Shown: positions 7,306 to 14,694 of the stretch, in pieces
Layout: every line of letters begins with the position of its first letter
Position numbering within the stretch: position 1 is the first letter of the stretch
Assembly: GCA_027488845.1 (NCBI GenBank)
Contig: JAIYBC010000056.1
Span: 30,968-94,967 of the forward strand
Direction of reading: 5' to 3'
Length of the DNA: 64,000 nt
Source: Verrucomicrobiales bacterium
GTDB taxonomy: Bacteria > Verrucomicrobiota > Verrucomicrobiia > Limisphaerales > UBA9464
Translations under genes and position numbers: made by a program
The notes under the pieces: model-generated
Database searches by the model: none
What the model was told of the DNA's origin: nothing
The model's input: only the letters and a program-made list of their open reading frames with translations

Positions 7306-9912
7306 TCACGGTGCCGAAACCAGCGCGGCCTGCGCCAAACGGCGCGCGATGAATTCCCGCACCTTCGGGATGCGGCATTCCTTCAGCAGCGTCTCCGCAC
7401 GGACCGGGTCGGTCGCGACGCAGCCCTCGATGGCGTACCAGTACATCTTCGGGAGGTTGTGGTCGCCTGCGTCCTCGGCATGGGCCAACAGGGCCTTTGC
7501 GACATCCCAGCGGCGTTCCACAGGGATCCGCTGCAGCGCGCTGGCGACATATCGCCGCACCACCGGCGAGGGATCCGATTCCGCCAGCGTCCCGAGCGCC
7601 TGCGTGGCGCCGTCGGCCAGGTCCGAAAGACGTTCGTCGGAGTAGAGCAGGGCGGAGTGCTCGAAGAAGGTCTGCACCGTCCAACCGCGGATCGTCGCGT
7701 CCGGATCCTGACCCCAGCGTCCGGCGTCTTCGGGCGTGATCTGGCCGGTCACATGCAACGCCCACAGCGCCCGCAGACGGGAGACGGCGTCGCCCGTGCC
7801 GTCCAGGGATTCCTTCAGGCGTTCGATGCCGTCTAGCCGGGCTCCGCCCTTCTTCAGGCGCGCCAGGGGACGCAGGGCCTCGGGCACGTCCGACACGTCT
7901 TCCGCGGCGCCGGCCGCGGCCGCCCGTTCCTGCAGCACGCGCCGGGCATGTCGGCTCATCCACTCGTTCTTGGAGTCGACCAGCGCGACCAGTTCCCCGT
8001 CCGACTTCCTGCCAAGGTCCACGCGGGTCGCCGGCTGGTCCTTGTACACCACCTTGTAGATGCGTCCGCTGAGATGGTCATGGCCGTCGTCCCGCGTGTG
8101 GTGGCACTGGTTGGCGTCGTACCAGTCGATGACGAAGAGGCTTCCGTCCTGGTCGATGCGCTGGTTCAGGGTCTGGGACCACTTGTCGTTGAAGTTCAGG
8201 AAGTCCGGACCGTGCTGCCCGACGTAGCCCGAGCCCTTGGCCACCGGGATGTCGGTGTTGAGGCGTTGGCCGTGGATGTTCCCGATCAGGAGCCGCCCGC
8301 GGTATTCCGCCGGCCAGCTCGTCCCGAGGTAGCAGAGCATCCCGGCGTGGGCGTGGCCGCCGCCGCTGGCGTCGCTGCGCCCGTTGCCCGCGTGCGGCCC
8401 GCCGCCACCGGCCCAGTGCACGTGGTCGGCATGGGTGCCGATGTCCTCGTAGACGTACGGGAACAGGGGCTTCCGCCCGCCCTTCTCCCGATGACGCCCG
8501 TTCCGCAGCATCTCGGAGGTGTTGTAGGCGAAGTGCTCGCCGCCCTGGCGGGTCAGGCGCGCCCCCTGGATCATGTGGAACAGGTGCGGGATCACGCACA
8601 TCTCCGCCCACAGCTCGCCCTTCTCGTCGAAGTCGATGCCCCACGGGTTGCTTCCGCCCTCGGTGTACACCTCGAAGGTCTCCTTCACCGGGTGGTAGCG
8701 CCAGACGCCGGCGTCGATCCATTGGCGGTCGTTCTCCGCCGCACCGGGCTTGCCGACTTGGGACGGGCAGAAAACGCCGTGGCAGCCGTACAGCCAGCCG
8801 TCCGGTCCCCAGGTGAAGGTGTTCAACGTCTCATGCGTGTCCGCGGTGTAGTTCCAACCGTCGAGCAGGATGCGCGGATCCCCGGCGGGCTTCGGCGCGT
8901 CGCCGTCCGCCACCGGGATGTAGAACAGGTACGGCGCGGCGCCGACCCAAAGTCCGCCGAACCCGTACTCGATGCCCGAGATCAGGTTCACCCCCTCGAG
9001 GAAAACCGTCCGACGGTCCGCCTTGCCGTCGCCGTCGGTGTCCTCGAAGACGAGGATCCGGTCCTTGCCCGCGAAGAGATCCTTGAGCACCTCCGACTGC
9101 GGTCCGCCGACGGGTGCGCGGCCGACGCGCTTCGGATAGGTGAGTCCCTCGACCACCCAGAGGCGACCCCGGTGGTCCTCGCAGAAGGCGATGGGGTTCC
9201 GGATGTCGGGTTCGGACGCGAAGACCTGCATCTTGAAGCCCGGGGGCAGGGTCGCCTTCGACGCCGCCGCCACCGCGTCCAACCCGGCGAAGAGCACGTC
9301 GTCCGCCGGCGGAGGCGTGTTCTTCTGCCGTTCGGCGGCCGTGTACTCGTCGGGTGGATTCGGTCGCTCCGGATGCAGGCGGAACTCGTCGAAGTTCACG
9401 TGTCCCCAGTGGCCCGACCGTTCGTCCACGAGCCGCACCTGGATCTCCTTCCCGACGAGTCCCTTCAACTCCACCACCACCGGGCGCAGGGTCTCGCTTT
9501 CCGCGCCGCTGACCTTGAAGAACACCTTGCCGGTGGCCGTGTCGACCAGCTCCACCCGCGTTTCGGGCCAAGGGCCGCCCGCCATGCGGAAGCTTCCCCA
9601 CGGGTGGGTCACGCGGAACGGCTTCGACGTCAACGTGCCCTTCGGATCGTCGCCCACCTTCTCGAAACCGCCGATCCACGAACCGCCGGCGTGGCCGGAC
9701 TTCATGTCGGCACGCCGCTTCGAGACGAGGTCGCCCTGGACCGGCTGTTCGCTGAACGCCGTGCCGGTCGCCGTCCAGTCGCGGAGGTCGCCCGTCTCGA
9801 AGCCGAGGTTCAGCGGACGTCCGTCGGAGCCGACGGGGACCACGGAGCCGGAGTCCGCCGCGAGAAGGCGTCCGGACAGGAGGGCAAGGGCGGCCAGGAA
9901 CGGGAGACGCAT
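7306..9912 (-). CDS. Secreted PVC-type membrane-bound dehydrogenase domain protein with HEAT repeats
   Basis: This exported protein of about 868 residues begins with a signal peptide (MRLPFLAALALLSGRLLAA). An N-terminal beta-sandwich-like region follows (to about residue 190; NLGFETGDLRDW, HWGHVNFDEF), then a beta-propeller of the Pirellula/Verrucomicrobium 'putative membrane-bound dehydrogenase' type (TIGR02604-like: FAGLDAV, PGFKMQVFASEPDIRNP, GRLWVVEGLTYP, FEDTDGDGKADRRTVF). The end is an alpha-helical HEAT-like region. Many relatives end in a haem-binding CxxCH domain; none is present here. The Met at 9912 is preferred over the upstream GTG at 10020 because the signal peptide starts there. 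The redox role and substrate (possibly a sugar) are family inference. It converges with the glycosyltransferase gene 25 bases away. Confidence 0.82.
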   Translation of the reverse strand: MRLPFLAALALLSGRLLAADSGSVVPVGSDGRPLNLGFETGDLRDWTATGTAFSEQPVQGDLVSKRRADMKSGHAGGSWIGGFEKVGDDPKGTLTSKPFRVTHPWGSFRMAGGPWPETRVELVDTATGKVFFKVSGAESETLRPVVVELKGLVGKEIQVRLVDERSGHWGHVNFDEFRLHPERPNPPDEYTAAERQKNTPPPADDVLFAGLDAVAAASKATLPPGFKMQVFASEPDIRNPIAFCEDHRGRLWVVEGLTYPKRVGRAPVGGPQSEVLKDLFAGKDRILVFEDTDGDGKADRRTVFLEGVNLISGIEYGFGGLWVGAAPYLFYIPVADGDAPKPAGDPRILLDGWNYTADTHETLNTFTWGPDGWLYGCHGVFCPSQVGKPGAAENDRQWIDAGVWRYHPVKETFEVYTEGGSNPWGIDFDEKGELWAEMCVIPHLFHMIQGARLTRQGGEHFAYNTSEMLRNGRHREKGGRKPLFPYVYEDIGTHADHVHWAGGGGPHAGNGRSDASGGGHAHAGMLCYLGTSWPAEYRGRLLIGNIHGQRLNTDIPVAKGSGYVGQHGPDFLNFNDKWSQTLNQRIDQDGSLFVIDWYDANQCHHTRDDGHDHLSGRIYKVVYKDQPATRVDLGRKSDGELVALVDSKNEWMSRHARRVLQERAAAAGAAEDVSDVPEALRPLARLKKGGARLDGIERLKESLDGTGDAVSRLRALWALHVTGQITPEDAGRWGQDPDATIRGWTVQTFFEHSALLYSDERLSDLADGATQALGTLAESDPSPVVRRYVASALQRIPVERRWDVAKALLAHAEDAGDHNLPKMYWYAIEGCVATDPVRAETLLKECRIPKVREFIARRLAQAALVSAP

Positions 9913-9971
9913 CCGCCCAGTCTCTTGGCGAAGGCCGGCGAGGCAAACGGAAAGTCGGCGACGGCCCGGAG

Positions 9972-9985
9972 CCGAATCGATTCGG
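9972..9985. promoter_or_regulatory. 14-bp perfect palindrome upstream of the dehydrogenase gene
   Basis: CCGAATCGATTCGG is a perfect 14-base palindrome 60 bases before the start at 9912. It could be an operator for a dimeric regulator, but a chance palindrome is also possible in a 250-base gap. Confidence 0.2.
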
Positions 9986-10004
9986 ATGCAGCGAAGACCG
10001 CCGA

Positions 10005-10025
10005 CACGCAACGACGCCAAGACGC
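10005..10025. repeat. Single copy of the GCAAAGGCGCCAAGCCGC-type dispersed repeat
   Basis: CACGCAACGACGCCAAGACGC resembles the arms of the two inverted repeats at 25990-26123 and 53248-53374. Only one arm is visible here, in the gap between two minus-strand genes. Confidence 0.4.
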
Positions 10026-10162
10026 CTACGGGACGCGGAATCCGAGTCCGATCCCGCGATCACCGCTCGGGCTACGATTCCGAAACCGGAATCCCACGGC
10101 TTCCTTCCATTTTCCCGAGGCTAGGCGGCTTAGCGTGCCCATCCCGTCTGCATGGTTTCGGC

Positions 10163-12019
10163 CTAGCCCTTCCTGAGGTCCGCGAGACGGAAGCGGACCT
10201 TCGTCACGCCGGATTCCACCGAGGATTCCAGCGGCTCGGCCACCTTCTGGAGCGTCTTCAGCATGGCGCGGTTCTCGGGAAGCACCTCCGCACGGAATCC
10301 CACGATGCCCTGTTCCAGGGCCATCTTGGCCAGATGCCGCATCAGGAAGGCCGCGAGCCCCTGACGGCGGAAATCCTCCTGCACCACGAGCGCGACATCC
10401 GCCCAGTCCGTCGCGGCCTCCCGCCCGTACCGCGCCACCCCGACCAGGCGGCTGCGTCCCTCCCACGGGATCTCCGCCACCAGGGCCATGTTGGCCCCAT
10501 AGTCCAGCGTGACCATGCGCTGGACCGCCTCGGACGGCAGCCGCTTCAGCTGGGTGAAGTAGCGTTGGTAGACCGTCGACGGATCGTGCGAGTAGAACAG
10601 CTCCTTCAGAAGGCCTTCGTCGGTGGGCCGGATGGGCCGGACATGGAATCGCAGGCCGTCATGGCCCGCGTGTTCGGCCTCGTATTTGCGCGGATAGGGG
10701 AGGAGTCCTCTTGGAAGGGCGATCTGCGTCGGGCTGACGAGCTTCGCGCCGCGGGCCTCCTTCAGCAGTTGCTCGCGGAAGTCCGGGTGCGCGACGTGGA
10801 TCAACGCCAGCGCGCGTTCCCGGACGGACTTCCCGTGGAGCGACGCGATGCCGTACTCGTTCACCACGTAATGGACGTCCGCACGCAAGGTGACCACGCC
10901 GGCCCCCGTCTGGAGCCAGTGGACGATGCGGGTGATGCGGCCGTTCCTGGTGGTGGAGGGCAGGGCGATGATCGGCTTGCCACCCTCGGAGCGGGCCGCG
11001 CCGCGGATGAAGTCCACCTGTCCGCCGAAGCCCGAGTAGAACTGTCCGCCGATGGAGTCCGCGCAGACCGGTCCGGTGAGGTCCACCTCGATGGCGGAAC
11101 TGATGGCCACCATGTTCCGGTTCCGGGCGATCTGGAACGGGTCGTTGGTGAACTCGGTGGGCCGGAACTCGAACGCGGGGTTGTCGTGGAGGTAGTCGTA
11201 GAACCGGCGGTTCCCGAAGCAGAAGCTGGTGACGATCTTGCCGGGCAGGAGCGACTTGCGCCGACCGTTGAGCACGCCGGACTCGATGAGCGGCATGACC
11301 GCCTCGGTGAGCATCTCGGTGTGCAAGCCGAGGTCCTTCTTGTGGCCGAGGCGGGCCAGCACCGCGCTCGGGATCGCGCCGATGCCGGTCTGGAGCGTCG
11401 CACCGTCCGGCACCAGCGACTCGATGTACTCGGCGATCCTCTCGGCCTCGGGCGTCACCGCCTCCATCGGGAACTCGAACAGCGGACGATCGCTCCGGAC
11501 CATCGCGTGCAGTTGGCTGACATGGACGAAGCTGTCGCCGAGTATCCGTGGCATGGCCGGGTTCACCTCCGCGATCACGTGGTCCGCCGACTCGACCGCG
11601 GCCTTCACCACGTCCACCGACACCCCGAAGCTGCAGAAGCCGTGGGCGTCCGGAGGGCTCACCTGGACCAGGGCGACGTCGAGGTGCATGCGGCGTTCGC
11701 GGAAGAGGCGTGGGATCTCGGAGAGGAAGATCGGCGTGTAGTCCGCCACCCCGTCGTGGACCGCCGGCCGGACGTTGCCGCCGATGAAGAAGGAGTTCTG
11801 CCGGACATGGTCGAGCAGTTCGCGTCGGGCGTACGGCGCGGGCCCGTGGGTGAGGATGTGCAGCACCTCGACGTCGAAGACCTCGGCTGCGCGCGCGGCG
11901 AGGGCCTCGATCAGGAGGCCCGGTGCGGCACAGCCGGATCCGACGAAGACCCGCATGCCGTTGCGCAGGTGGCTCAGGGCTTCGGCGGGTGTCACCCAGG
12001 CAGGTGCGGATCGACTCAT
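10163..12019 (-). CDS. Acetyl-CoA hydrolase/transferase fused to a GNAT acetyltransferase domain
   Basis: This 618-residue two-domain protein has an N-terminal part of about 455 residues from the acetyl-CoA hydrolase/transferase (CoA-transferase class I-like) family: GMRVFVGSGCAAPG near the start, LQTGIGAIPSAVL, LHTEMLTEAV, then YSGFGGQVDFIRGAA. Such enzymes move CoA between acyl groups or hydrolyse acetyl-CoA in the cytoplasm. The C-terminal part of about 155 residues (from LRFHVRPIRPTDEG) is a GNAT domain with the acetyl-CoA-binding VVQEDFRRQGLAAFLMR block. The fusion is known in other bacteria and may couple acetyl-CoA metabolism to protein acetylation. The ATG at 12019 is chosen because family homology begins directly after it (TPAEALSHLRNGMRVFVG). 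It is divergent from the ABC ATPase gene. Confidence 0.88.
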   Translation of the reverse strand: MSRSAPAWVTPAEALSHLRNGMRVFVGSGCAAPGLLIEALAARAAEVFDVEVLHILTHGPAPYARRELLDHVRQNSFFIGGNVRPAVHDGVADYTPIFLSEIPRLFRERRMHLDVALVQVSPPDAHGFCSFGVSVDVVKAAVESADHVIAEVNPAMPRILGDSFVHVSQLHAMVRSDRPLFEFPMEAVTPEAERIAEYIESLVPDGATLQTGIGAIPSAVLARLGHKKDLGLHTEMLTEAVMPLIESGVLNGRRKSLLPGKIVTSFCFGNRRFYDYLHDNPAFEFRPTEFTNDPFQIARNRNMVAISSAIEVDLTGPVCADSIGGQFYSGFGGQVDFIRGAARSEGGKPIIALPSTTRNGRITRIVHWLQTGAGVVTLRADVHYVVNEYGIASLHGKSVRERALALIHVAHPDFREQLLKEARGAKLVSPTQIALPRGLLPYPRKYEAEHAGHDGLRFHVRPIRPTDEGLLKELFYSHDPSTVYQRYFTQLKRLPSEAVQRMVTLDYGANMALVAEIPWEGRSRLVGVARYGREAATDWADVALVVQEDFRRQGLAAFLMRHLAKMALEQGIVGFRAEVLPENRAMLKTLQKVAEPLESSVESGVTKVRFRLADLRKG

Positions 12020-12175
12020 GGGTCCGCCGAGCCTCGGCGGCGAAGGCGGCGACGGCCACGGGACCCTTGCGATTCCCTTCGCGGAAACGGCTCGGGACTT
12101 CGGGACGTTGGGCGGGATTCCCGCACAGAATCCTTCACGCACCGGCCGGCTCCGGTTCCAATCCCCGAGGTCCCC

Positions 12176-13663
12176 ATGTCCTTCCTCACCTTCAACGGCA
12201 TCTCCAAGCGGTTCCCCGGGGTCCATGCGCTGGACGACGTCTCGTTCGGGGTGGCCTGCGGATCCTGCCACGCCCTGATGGGCGAGAACGGCGCGGGGAA
12301 AAGCACCCTCGGGAAGATCCTCGCCGGCGTGTACACCGCCGACGCCGGGGAGATCCTCCTCGAAGGCCGCCCGATCCGTCCGACGGATCCCCTGGCGGCA
12401 CGGGCGTTGGGCATCGCGATGGTGCATCAGGAACTGGCGTTCTGCCCACAGATGTCGATCGCCGAGAACCTCTGCCTTGGCGCGATGCCCTCGCGTGGCG
12501 GCTGGTTGGACCGCAAGGCGCTGAGAGCGGAAGCGACCCGGATGCTTGGGTCGGTCGGCGCGGACTTCGACGTGGACCTGCCCGTCGGCGAGTTGACCAC
12601 CGGACAGGAGCAACTCGTCCAGATCGCCGCCGCCGTCGGCACCGGAGCGCGGATCCTGGTCTTCGACGAACCGACCAGTTCCCTGTCCGTGGCGGAAAGC
12701 GAACACCTCTTCCGTCTGCTCGCCGACCTGAAGACACGGGGCATCACCGTGCTCTACGTCTCCCACCGCATGGAGGAGATCTTCCGTCTCTGCGACACGC
12801 TCAGCGTGTTGCGGGACGGGCGGCACGTCGCCACCGAGGCCGTCGCCGAAACCCGGCCCGACCGTGTGATCCGTCAGATGATCGGACGCGAGCTCGTCGC
12901 CCAGGAACCGGAGCACCTCCGCTCGACACCCGGCGAGGTGGCCTTGCGGGTCGCGGAACTCGGTTCGCCGGGGAAGTTCCAGGACGTCTCGTTCGAGGTC
13001 CGGCGTGGCGAGGTCGTCGGTTTCGCCGGACTGGTCGGTGCCGGGCGCAGCGAGGTGGCCCAGGCGGTCTTCGGCCTGGATCCCGCCGCGACGGGCCGCA
13101 TCGAGGTCGGCGGGCGGGACATCCCGGTCGGCGACGTCCATGCGGCCTTGGGTGCCGGGGTCGGGCTGGTGCCCGAGGACCGCAAGCGGCAGGGGCTCGT
13201 GCTGGCCCTGAACTGCCGCGAGAATCTCTCGCTGGCGGTGTTGCAGCGGCTTTCCCATTTCGGCTGGATCGATGCCGACGCGGAGTCCGCACTGGCCGCC
13301 CGCTACGGGGACCGGCTGCGGGTGAAGACCCCGTCCATGGAATCGCCGATCGCCGGCCTGAGCGGCGGCAACCAGCAGAAGATCGCCCTCGCCAAGTGGC
13401 TGGCCCGCGACGGCTCGGTCCTGATCGTCGACGAACCGACCCGTGGCGTGGACGTCGGCGCCAAGGCCGAGATCCACCGGCTGCTCGACGAATTGGCCTG
13501 CCAGGGTTTGGCCGTGGTGTTGATCTCCAGCGAACTGCCCGAGGTGATGTCGCTGAGCCGGCGGCTGGTGGTGATGCGCGGTGGCCGCGTCGCCGGCGTC
13601 CTGGAACGCGGTGAGTTCAGCCAGGAGGCGGTCCTGCGATTGATGGCAGGAGTCGGTCCGTGA
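12176..13663 (+). CDS. Sugar ABC transporter ATP-binding protein (RbsA/MglA type)
   Basis: This 495-residue protein has two ABC ATPase domains in tandem, the layout of carbohydrate-uptake (CUT2) ATPases such as RbsA and MglA. Domain 1 has Walker A GENGAGKST, a variant signature TTGQEQL (family usually SVGQQQ) and Walker B ILVFDEPTSSLS. Domain 2 has the usual degenerate Walker A GLVGAGRSE, signature LSGGNQQK and Walker B VLIVDEPTRGVDVGA. It should energise import of a pentose, hexose or autoinducer-like sugar at the inner membrane. No permease or binding-protein gene is next to it. Upstream lies the divergent CoA-transferase gene and downstream a minus-strand gene, so its partners must be elsewhere. 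The substrate is unknown. Confidence 0.9.
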   Translation: MSFLTFNGISKRFPGVHALDDVSFGVACGSCHALMGENGAGKSTLGKILAGVYTADAGEILLEGRPIRPTDPLAARALGIAMVHQELAFCPQMSIAENLCLGAMPSRGGWLDRKALRAEATRMLGSVGADFDVDLPVGELTTGQEQLVQIAAAVGTGARILVFDEPTSSLSVAESEHLFRLLADLKTRGITVLYVSHRMEEIFRLCDTLSVLRDGRHVATEAVAETRPDRVIRQMIGRELVAQEPEHLRSTPGEVALRVAELGSPGKFQDVSFEVRRGEVVGFAGLVGAGRSEVAQAVFGLDPAATGRIEVGGRDIPVGDVHAALGAGVGLVPEDRKRQGLVLALNCRENLSLAVLQRLSHFGWIDADAESALAARYGDRLRVKTPSMESPIAGLSGGNQQKIALAKWLARDGSVLIVDEPTRGVDVGAKAEIHRLLDELACQGLAVVLISSELPEVMSLSRRLVVMRGGRVAGVLERGEFSQEAVLRLMAGVGP

Positions 13664-13714
13664 TGGTGGAGAGGCGGACGAGACCGAACCTACGCATGGG
13701 ACGACTGCGCCCAA

Positions 13715-13753
13715 CCACGGACCACTGACAACGGACAACTGGCAACGGACAAC
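13715..13753. repeat. GGACAAC/GGACCAC short tandem repeat
   Basis: Imperfect copies of the heptamers GGACCAC and GGACAAC run head to tail in the gap after the ABC ATPase gene. Similar runs occur at 19926-19955 and, reverse-complemented, at 24164-24184. Confidence 0.6.
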
Positions 13754-13763
13754 AGCCCCACCG

Positions 13764-14672
13764 TCACTTCCACCGCAGTTGGATCTCCACGGGGAAGTGG
13801 TCGCTCGGGGTGACACCGCCGGGTGCCGTGTCCACGACGCCCGTGGAAAGGATCTCGGCCTCGCCGCGGTGCAGGATCCAGTCGATCCGCTCGCCCTTCC
13901 GGACGGCCGGGGCGAAGCCGTTGAAGCTGTTCAGGTCCTCGTTCTTCCGCTCCTTCGCGGCGAACCAGGTGTCGGTCAGGCCGGCGTCACGGGTCAGGGC
14001 GTCGTAGACCGGATTCCTCGTCGCGACGGCGTTGAAGTCGCCCAGCAGGATGAGACGGTCCGTGGCCGGCAGCTTCGCGATGCGGCTCCGGATCAGCGCG
14101 GCGGCCTTCTCCCGGGCCCCCTGGATCGCATGGTCGAGATGGGTGTTCCAGAAGTGGAACCGCTGAGCGCCGTGGCGGTCCTCGAAATGGACGGAGGTCA
14201 GCATCCGCTTGTTGGTGTTGCCCCAGGTCGAGGAGGCCATGGTCTCCGGGGTGTCGCTCAGCCAGAAATGGTCGTAGGCGAGCGGATCCAGGCGGTCGCG
14301 CCGGTAGAAGACCGCCATGAACTCGCCGCGGCTGCCGCCGTCGCGGCCCAGCCCGATCCATTCGTAGTCCGGCAGGTCGTGGGCGAGGTCGCGAAGCTGT
14401 CCATAGACGCCTTCCTGCGTTCCGAACACGTCGGGCGCATGACGCTCGATCAGCGTCTTCATGGCGTTCCGGCGTTCCGGCCAGGCGTTGGGACCCTTCA
14501 GCGCGGCGAAGCGCAGGTTGTAGGTCATCACCCGCAGGACGTCCTTGGCTTCGGCGGATTCGGCGGCCCGGGCCGATTCGGAAGTCAGGTTCGTCGCCGC
14601 GGCCGTCAGGGCGATCGCGGCAGAGGGGACGCCGGCGAGGAAGCTGCGGCGTGGGAATTCGACGGGCTGCAT
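13764..14672 (-). CDS. Exported endonuclease/exonuclease/phosphatase family protein
   Basis: This 302-residue EEP-fold (DNase I-like) hydrolase carries a probable Tat signal (FPRRSFLAG) followed by an Ala-rich hydrophobic stretch. Active-site motifs are visible in order: TYNLRF, GTQEG, NTHLDH, LGDFNA, ERIDWIL and SDHFPVE. The fold cleaves phosphodiesters or phosphomonoesters with a divalent metal; the substrate here could be nucleic acid, a sugar phosphate or a phospholipid headgroup. It starts 22 bases after the MFS gene on the same strand, so the two are probably one operon. That context hints at a nutrient-release enzyme paired with a transporter. Confidence 0.87.
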   Translation of the reverse strand: MQPVEFPRRSFLAGVPSAAIALTAAATNLTSESARAAESAEAKDVLRVMTYNLRFAALKGPNAWPERRNAMKTLIERHAPDVFGTQEGVYGQLRDLAHDLPDYEWIGLGRDGGSRGEFMAVFYRRDRLDPLAYDHFWLSDTPETMASSTWGNTNKRMLTSVHFEDRHGAQRFHFWNTHLDHAIQGAREKAAALIRSRIAKLPATDRLILLGDFNAVATRNPVYDALTRDAGLTDTWFAAKERKNEDLNSFNGFAPAVRKGERIDWILHRGEAEILSTGVVDTAPGGVTPSDHFPVEIQLRWK

Positions 14673-14694
14673 GGGATGGGGCGGTGTCCGGGTT

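Noticed and set aside
7948..10176. Long plus-strand open frame opposite the dehydrogenase gene
   Set aside because: It mirrors third-position GC of the real gene, has no recognisable domain, and the opposite strand encodes a clear exported protein.
9140..12175. N-terminal extension of the ABC ATPase frame upstream to 9140
   Set aside because: It runs antisense through the dehydrogenase and CoA-transferase genes; the ATPase family begins at 12176.
12020..13816. N-terminal extension of the CoA-transferase gene to about 1,217 codons
   Set aside because: The extension lies opposite the ABC ATPase gene and has a shadow-frame composition; family homology starts just after the ATG at 12019.
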